Shown here: one piece after another, positions 57,802-64,000 of the stretch
How positions within the stretch are numbered: the stretch's first letter is position 1
How the letters are laid out: each line of letters opens with the position of its first letter
Source of the DNA: Coprinopsis marcescibilis
Lineage: Eukaryota; Basidiomycota; Agaricomycetes; Agaricales; Psathyrellaceae
Length of the DNA: 64,000 bases
NCBI GenBank assembly: GCA_004369085.1
Contig: ML210278.1
Span: forward strand, 1-64,000
Reading direction: 5' to 3'
Position numbers and translations under genes: made by a program
Notes under the pieces: generated by a model
Database searches by the model: none
Told to the model about the DNA's origin: nothing
What the model saw: only the letters and a program-made list of their open reading frames with translations

Positions 57802-58817
57802 ATGGAAAGTGTATGTGTGTTCTCAGTACTTCTTGGGGCCAGTAACTGATACACCGACCTTTCTTAGTTCAGAAAGGCTTTTAGCAAGCTGGACGTCAAG
57901 AGGAAAGGACGATCTGAGCAGACAAGTTCTGAATCTAACGGTAAGGGCAAGCAATCCAGGCGTAGGCTGTCTCACTGACCGAGATTGATACCTTCCAGGC
58001 ATTCATGCATTCTCTGGTGCCAGCAACTTTGCGCTTCAAGATGTGAATCTGTCGATCGTCGGTAGAGACCTACATATAAACCAACACGCCTGTGAGTCTC
58101 ACCAACGCACCACAGGCTTTCCCATGTCTAACACCCAATGGAAAAGGCACGGATACCGACATCAAAAATGCGTTACAATGGATTGCCAATCCCCGGGGTT
58201 GTTCTTGGGATCCGTCTCGCGCGTGCATCCAGGGCACTCGCTCCCTGCATATTGAAGAAATATCGTCTTGGATCGTCCTCAATCCAGACTCTCAATCCAG
58301 CGCAGAAATGTTCATCATCGCCGATTCAGCAGGGAGTGGCAAATCTGCCCTAGCACATACCATCTGCCAGCAAGCCCAGAAGCAGCGCCAACTTGTAGCG
58401 GGCTTCTTTTTCGACAAGATGGAGCAACAATCGACGACTTCAAACATGATGGGGGCCCTCATCCGCGGTCTGTGCAACGTCAGCGATCAAATCAAGCGTC
58501 AAATCGGGGAAATTCTTGTAGAGGACACGACTTTGGCCACTGCACCGCCAGTTCGACAGTTTGAAGAGATAATACTGCCAGTCTTGAAGTGTTTGCCGGT
58601 GGATAGGCCTCTTGTCGTTGTCATTGATGCGTTGGACGAAGAAAGTGATATCGTTCTTTTGCACATTCTCCGTGAATGTGTCCCACGCCTGCCTGCCTCC
58701 TTCCGCTTCATCGTCACTACTCGACCAGAGCCCAAGATCACCGACAACTTGCTAGGCTTACCACACGTCCACCGCTCCTCTCTCTCTTACAGGAGAGACC
58801 AATCGTGGCGACATTGA
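57802..58817 (+). CDS. NLR locus D: N-terminal and NACHT part up to a frameshift
   Basis: Exon 1 is only M-E-S (57802-57810). The next exon is basic (FRKAFSKLDVKRKGRSEQTS); the motif exon reads GIHAFSGASNFALQDVNLSI, VGRDLHINQHA and ends at 58091. The NACHT exon starts at 58147: ALQWIANPRGCSWDPSRACI, Walker A DSAGSGKSALAH, Walker B LVVVIDALDEE, FRFIVTTRPEPKI. After LPHVHRSS the frame departs from the family at a (TC) run (58779-58787) and stops at 58817. The continuation lies in the next frame (LTGETNRGDIDTYITSRLST). Loss of one CT dinucleotide would produce exactly this shift. An intron is unlikely because no donor gives an intron of normal length. Confidence 0.75.
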
Positions 58818-61031
58818 CACATATATCACCTCCCGCCTATCAACAACTAAATACGGCCCAAAAATACCTTCAGACTTGCTTGATGCGTTCATCACCAAAG
58901 CTGAAGGTCTATTCTTGTGGGCTGCCACCGTTCTCAATCACCTGGAGAATGCCTTTGACCCCGTGGCAGAGCTCAAAGACGTCGTACATGGCAAAAGCAC
59001 CTATTGGCGGGACGACGACGATGCTGTCAAGAAGCTTCAAGACCTCTACCTTCGAATCCTTTCTAAATTTAAATGGTCAGATTCTCGGTTTGCAAACAAG
59101 TACCAGAAGATTATGGGCGCGCTTGTGACGGTTATGGAACCCCTGTCTCTGTCCGGTCTGGCTGGCTTATACGCCGCAGATGGTATCACAGAGGAGGACG
59201 TTCATCGGCTTTGCAAATATGTTCAGCCTTTGCTTCAAGGGTACTCACCAGAACGGCCCCAACAACCCATTCGACTTCTTCACCTCTCGGTTCAAGAGTA
59301 CCTAAGCAAGCACGCCCCACCCCCCTATCGCTTAATTTGCAAGGAACATCATATAGTTCTATCCCGATTATGCCTCACAGTGGTCAAGAGGGACCTTAAT
59401 TCCACCAATGTGCCTATGCTTGGATTTACAGAGGGCGATTGGGTCTGGGATCCAAGAGCTACTGTTCCAGAAATACCTGAGCTAGCTCGGAACGCCTTTC
59501 TCGAGTACCTGTGGTACTCGTGTCGTTTTCTGGGCAACCATACCCTTTCAATCTCAGAAGATGACTTTGATGACGAGCACCTCCAACTTATTTGCGACGT
59601 CATTTTCGCGAATCCTCGACCAATCCTGGAAGTGACGGCTGGTATGGGACACTTTTTGGACATCATCGCTTTGCAAAAGCATGTACAGGTAAGAGATTGT
59701 CGCGAATCTTGACAGTAGCGTGAAAATGAAACTAATCGCTGTTGATGCAGGGCTTGTATGTTCTTGGATCCAACGACCCCGGGGCGAGCGCAAGGGCCGA
59801 AATCTATTACTCCATCGCCAGATCCCTATACTATGCTGATTTCGATGTAGAGGCCCTACCGGTTGCACAAAGCGCAGTTTCGCTCATTCGCGAGACCCTC
59901 CAGGACCGAACCAAACAGTCAACAAAGATGCAACTTGCAATGTCGCTGGATCTGGTTGCACGATGTTTGGGTGATCTTGCAATTGGTCGCCACGACGAAT
60001 CACTTCAAATTGCGGAAGAAGCCGTTTCAATATCGCGCGAGCTGGATGCAGCCAGCATGCAAGACTATCGGCCCTTATTGGTGATGACGGCGACTACCAG
60101 AACAAGAGCAATGACCCTTCAAAGTAGTCCATGTCCCGAGGTTGTGGCCGCGACTAGGGAGTGCGTCGAAATTTACCGCCAGCTGTTCAAAACGAATGCA
60201 GCCGAATATGCAGATGATCTGGTTTCGGAGCTCATCCAGCTATCGGCAGTATCGCACCTTTACTCCTCCGAGCTTGAATTTGTACAAGCTGTTCAAGAAG
60301 CGGTGAAGATATCTCGTCGCCTTGTCGCGGAGAATATTATCGTATTCCCCCCAATCATGGCGCGCGCGCTTGTTCGGCTGTCTCTGCATCTTTCGGACGA
60401 GGGAAAGGTGGAGGATGGCCTTCGGGCTGGGAGTGAAGCGCTGGACCTGTATCGCAACTCTGTAGCCGAGGATCCGGATAGTGATGTTCAGGCTGGTCTA
60501 GGTGAAGCCCTCCGCTTGTACTCCGTGCTACTTAACGATGACAACCGGATGGAGGAGGCGGTTTTGGTTTGTCGGGAGAGCGTAGAGCTCTACCGTCAGC
60601 TTGTCGCTGGGCACACCAGCGTCATTTACTCCAGCGGTCTTGCGGAGTCATTGGCGCAACTGGGATGCAATCTCGATGACTGTGGTCGCACCGATGAAGG
60701 TCTTTCTCTCGTCCGAGAAGCCATAGAGATCCAACGCCAGGGGATAGTAGAACATCGTTCGATATTTCTACCTGGCCTTGGGATCTCCCTTCTCTTCTAT
60801 TGCTCCGCCCTAATGGATGTAACCGACAACCCTCAAGAAAACATTTCACATATGGAGGAAATGGTTGCCGTCCGCCGCGAGATATCAAAGAGCCAACCAA
60901 GATTGTGCGTGAACACAGAGGTTAGCCTCGCGGGAGCGCTGTCTATCCTGGCAACGGAGTATATAAAGTGCGAGGTAAACAAAGAAGAGGCAATTCAACT
61001 GCTCAAGGAATCAGTGGAGATTATCTACTGA
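58788..61031 (+). CDS. NLR locus D: NACHT end plus TPR module behind the frameshift
   Basis: Open continuation of locus D in the shifted frame. It supplies the rest of the NACHT-associated helices (TKAEGLFLWAATVLNHLENA, IRLLHLSVQEYLSKHAPPPY, YLWYSCRFLGNH). An intron ends at about 59750, then the TPR exon begins GLYVLGSNDPGASARAEIYY. About nine TPR-like repeats follow (EAVKISRRLVAENIIVFPP, ESVELYRQLVAGHTSVIYSS). The frame stops at TGA 61029-61031 after KESVEIIY. Codons beyond remain open to 61241 (SEVEDLLQETLDTLETV) and align with the C-terminal helices of B, so the TGA looks like a second lesion. Without the upstream part this segment has no Walker motifs; it is best regarded as the 3' part of a pseudogene or a polymorphic allele. 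Confidence 0.65.
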
Positions 61032-61241
61032 CTTCCCGGGGAGAGGGACTCTGAAGTGGAGGACTTGCTCCAGGAGACCTTAGATACCCTCGAAACAGTA
61101 ACCGGAGAGCCAAGATACAGGCAGGTTACTCGCTGGCGATCTGCACCTTACCTTGATCGAATCAGGAGTGAGGGAGAAAAGCTTGCTCACAGTTGGGGGG
61201 CGATCAAGCATTTTGTGAAGAGTGCAGTTGCCCAAGTCTAG

Positions 61242-62628
61242 GTACATGACTCATATGTATTCCTTAATTTGCAACATGAGAGTTCACTTTACGCTAGCTG
61301 AATTTAAGCGAACAACAAATGATAAGCCATGGTGTACTACCAAGGCCTTCACCCCTGCCTGATTAGATTAGATCGAGCTCGTGGCTGTGCCAAACAATCG
61401 ATAGCGCGCCCCGCCTTGACTCCTGCAATTAATCACCTTTGCTTCTGCCCATCGCCTGGCAGCTCGACGCGACCGAGCCAGCCCAGCCAGCCAGTGCCAA
61501 GTGGTGCCTGGAGTGTCCCGCCGAAGCACAGACCAGAGACTACTTCTTTCCTGCCTTCGTCGAACGATGATAATCATAAGTAATGATGGAATGGTAGACT
61601 GTGGGCAGGGCGCGGCATGAGAGCTTGTTGCATTCTGCGCTTTGACTGACATCTTTCTTGCAATAGAACGGGTACTTGGAGTGAGCAGTGCAATGTTCCC
61701 AACAGTTTAAGCCAAAAGAAGGTGAGAAGGTGATTCTGATGAATGTTGCGTGTTTTTAATTGGCCGGGTTGGAGTGCGGCTAGTAAGGATCTTTAGGTAC
61801 AGCAACGCTTGATTAACTTTCCCAATTATGACGTAGAACGTGATTCCATTGCCCATGTATATCACTTGTATCGCAGCACGCTGAAACAAAGTCAAATAGA
61901 CTTGCTTATCAGAAGACTTTTGGATCGTTTGGAGATCTGGTCACCGTGACCTTGTGTAGACCCCATTGATGATTGGACATTGAACGTTGTACCATCGCGG
62001 AACCTTTGATCTAGTAGTAGCCATGCGCCTTCACTCCTCTGTACACAAGTCAAGCCAAGGACTGACTTAAGCACATGATTTATTGGTCGATCGAATTCTG
62101 GAGAGGCGAAGGATTCAATCGTTGGACCGATAGGCCCATAGTAAGCGCTCACCGCACACAAGAAACGTAAGTGATCTTCAACACTAGCCTTCAACTTGAC
62201 AATCACGACATCCAAGTATGCGCACTTCTGTTACTCACAAACTCGCTGGGAAGATCTTCCTTTATGGCGCAGCTGGCGCATCTTAAGACATGTTCTCACA
62301 GGCTGTGCCTGGGAACTGTGAACTATCAGCGTTCGTTTCCCTTCGTCCTTCTTAGATTTAGAAGGGTTCCTTTCTTAGCGCTCATATATCATCTGAAAAG
62401 AACCTGAATCACAGTATGGAGCAGAGGAACTTGATGGATAGCGCACACACATGCAGTTGGAGATAACGTCCAAGGACATCAACGTTCAGGACATCATTCC
62501 GGCACTGGTGAAATGATGGTGCATCAACTAGATCCGTTTAACTTCAGTTCCGGCTGCGGAGGGAAGGGATATAAAGTCAAAAGTGTCCGGTAGTTTTCCG
62601 ATTCGCGTATTGCCTGCTGACAGTGACA
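61242..62628. other. Intergenic, 1.4 kb
   Basis: 3' flank of NLR locus D and upstream region of the terminal membrane-protein gene. Frames at 61368-61652 (-, true ATG) and 61892-62215 (-, no ATG) show no domain or splice-linked partner. Nothing else was recognised except the TATA box listed separately. Confidence 0.4.
62570..62576 (+). promoter_or_regulatory. TATA box of the multi-pass membrane protein gene
   Basis: TATAAAG ends 52 nt before the ATG at 62629, a close match to consensus in sequence and position for a fungal promoter with a short leader. Confidence 0.5.
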
Positions 62629-63925
62629 ATGTCCTCAACCGTCGGCAGTCCAGAGTGGAGGGATGCAGTTGGAAGGACGAGACGCCAGGTGTCGTTCATC
62701 AACTTGGTGATGAAGACACTCTTTTCGGGTTCGCATCCCCGCGTTACTCCTCTAGACCTTGACTAATGGACGCACAGGTATACAGATATTCCTCGTGGTC
62801 TACGGACTTTCCGTGTACCTCTCCACACCACGCGAGCTTCGAAAGGGGAGGAAGCCTTACATCTTCCTCAGCTTCCTCATCACGCTCTGTTTCTGTGTCT
62901 CAACGGTCTTGGATGGTTACTTCGCCTGGTATTGCCTGACGCGTCCACCCGGCCCTTACGATGACAGCATCCCTGCGGTGCTCGAGACCTTCTCACTTCG
63001 CGGTGTAGTTGCAGCAGTCGAACGTCAAACCAGCATCTTCATCACAAGCATCCTAACTTGGATATGCGATGCCTGCTTGGTGAGCCCGCTTCCAAAACCT
63101 GCCACATATCGACACTGAAGTCGATGTTACCCTAGCTCTGGCGCTGCTATATTATCTGGAAGGAAAAGGCATGGGTGTGCATACCCCCAGCGCTCACCTT
63201 TCTTGCGTCCATCGCGTTCACCATCCATGAAATGACGGTCAACAATCTCGGTCTCACCCCGGTTGTAATCGGCACAAGATCAAACCCATGGTCGGTCGCC
63301 TGGATTCTTCTGTCGGTCCTCGTCAACATCCAAGCAACGGGGCTCATCGTCTATCGCCTTGCGTCCTCCGAAAGGCGGTTCAGCCAAGTACTCTCAACAA
63401 GTCGAAAACTCGGGCACGCAGAGAATATCGTTCAAGGGGCAATTAGAATGATCGTCGAATCTGCGACGCCGGCTGCAGTGGCTGGAATCGTCCTCGGGAT
63501 TTCCATCGCCATCCCTTTCGAAGTGTTCAAGGTCCCAACGCACTCGGTGCGCCTCCTCTTGCTGTCCGGAGTTTCGTACGCGCTGTTCAGCATCTTTGTG
63601 GTATGTCCGCCATTCTTGGTCAGCTCGGAACGACCAGCGGTCGCTTACTTGCACCGGGCAGGCCCTTTCCCAACAGATGATCATCTTCCGTGTAACAACC
63701 GGCCGTTCTTGGGCATATGCACCCAAGAACTGGGAAGACATGTCGGGCCCATTCGGCGCCTCTTGCAACGGACCACACTTTGCCCGCACAGATAACAATG
63801 GAGAAATAACGACCGTTGACATCCGATCAGAGGAGCCTCCATACGAGTCAAGTGCATCGTTGTCCTCTGACGAGTCGCCACCACCACCCATTCTCGCCTC
63901 TAAGTCTGAAAGTCAGGCAGTATAA
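62629..63925 (+). CDS. Multi-pass (about 7 TM) basidiomycete membrane protein
   Basis: Starts MSSTVGSPEWRDAVGRTRRQ at ATG 62629. Three introns are clear: after KTLFSG, after ICDACL, and after FSIFV. Hydrophobic segments include IQIFLVVYGLSVYL, YIFLSFLITLCFCVSTVLDG, IFITSILTWICDACL, PPALTFLASIAFTI, WSVAWILLSVLVNIQATGLI, AAVAGIVLGISIAI and LLLLSGVSYALFSIFV. The LWRCYIIWKEKAWV at the junction of the third segment is a hallmark of a large family of uncharacterised Agaricomycete membrane proteins with about seven helices. The cytoplasmic tail (MIFRVTTGRSWAYAPKNW to ILASKSESQAV) is hydrophilic and acidic. No ligand or transport function can be assigned; a receptor-like topology is possible. Confidence 0.82.
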
Positions 63926-64000
63926 ACCCTGGGAAGAGAGAATAATGCCCAGGACATGGACTTTGATAGAATCCTCTAACCAAGTGTATCATATTCAGTT

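Noticed and set aside
58700..58790. CTCTCTCTCTTACAG as an intron acceptor explaining the frame change in NLR locus D
   Set aside because: It looks like a good acceptor, but the nearest usable GT is only about 26 nt upstream and any earlier donor would remove conserved NACHT residues.
61892..62215. 107-codon minus-strand frame (DVVIVKLKASVEDHLRFLC...)
   Set aside because: It begins with TTG rather than ATG, I could not link further exons and recognised no family.
1..64000. tRNA, rRNA, CRISPR or transposon sequences
   Set aside because: No convincing tRNA boxes with a foldable cloverleaf, no rRNA-like sequence, no regularly spaced repeats and no transposase, integrase or reverse-transcriptase motifs were seen by eye; a tRNAscan or Rfam search would be decisive.

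Overview
The window reads as the nuclear genome of a filamentous basidiomycete, most likely an Agaricomycete (mushroom-forming fungus). Genes are dense and sit on both strands. Nearly all are cut by 45-60 nt GT-AG introns. The gene content fits this group: F-box-like proteins, NACHT-TPR NTPases, a DUF6697-like protein and a Zn2Cys6 regulator. No rRNA, tRNA, CRISPR array or transposon was recognised.

Layout. 0.9-2 kb: a secreted RlpA-like/barwin-fold protein with a Pro/Gln tail (-). 2.4-10.6 kb: two same-strand Hsp70-like genes (-) flanking the proteasome subunit alpha-4 gene (-) and a decayed F-box pseudogene (+). 11-16 kb: a coiled-coil DUF6697-like gene (+), a CTR copper transporter (-) and a Yippee zinc-binding protein (-). 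16-21.6 kb: two related F-box-like genes and an aldo/keto reductase (+). 21.9-30.3 kb: a ZCCHC9-like zinc-knuckle protein, a Zn2Cys6 transcription factor and a Mg-chelatase-like AAA-related protein (all -). 31.5-39 kb: a large single-pass membrane protein (+) and the GARP tethering subunit VPS53 (-).

39.7-61.2 kb is the most notable region: four paralogous NACHT-TPR (NLR-like STAND NTPase) loci, all on the + strand, here called A-D. They share one architecture: tiny 5' exons, a short Gly/Asn-rich motif exon, one NACHT exon, then one TPR exon. An arrestin-like gene (48.9-52.7 kb) lies between B and C. B and C are open throughout their NACHT and TPR exons. A has an in-frame stop exactly where the other three have Trp. 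D has a frameshift in a CT run and a TGA near its C-terminus. TPR length differs strongly between paralogs, and B carries an internal 148-codon duplication. This pattern of intact, broken and length-variable copies is what birth-and-death evolution of self/non-self recognition NLRs would leave; the immune or incompatibility role itself is inference.

The window ends with a multi-pass membrane protein gene (62.6-63.9 kb, +). Gene models were assembled by hand from splice signals and family conservation. Starts and a few small 5' exons, especially of NLR loci B and C, are the least certain parts.
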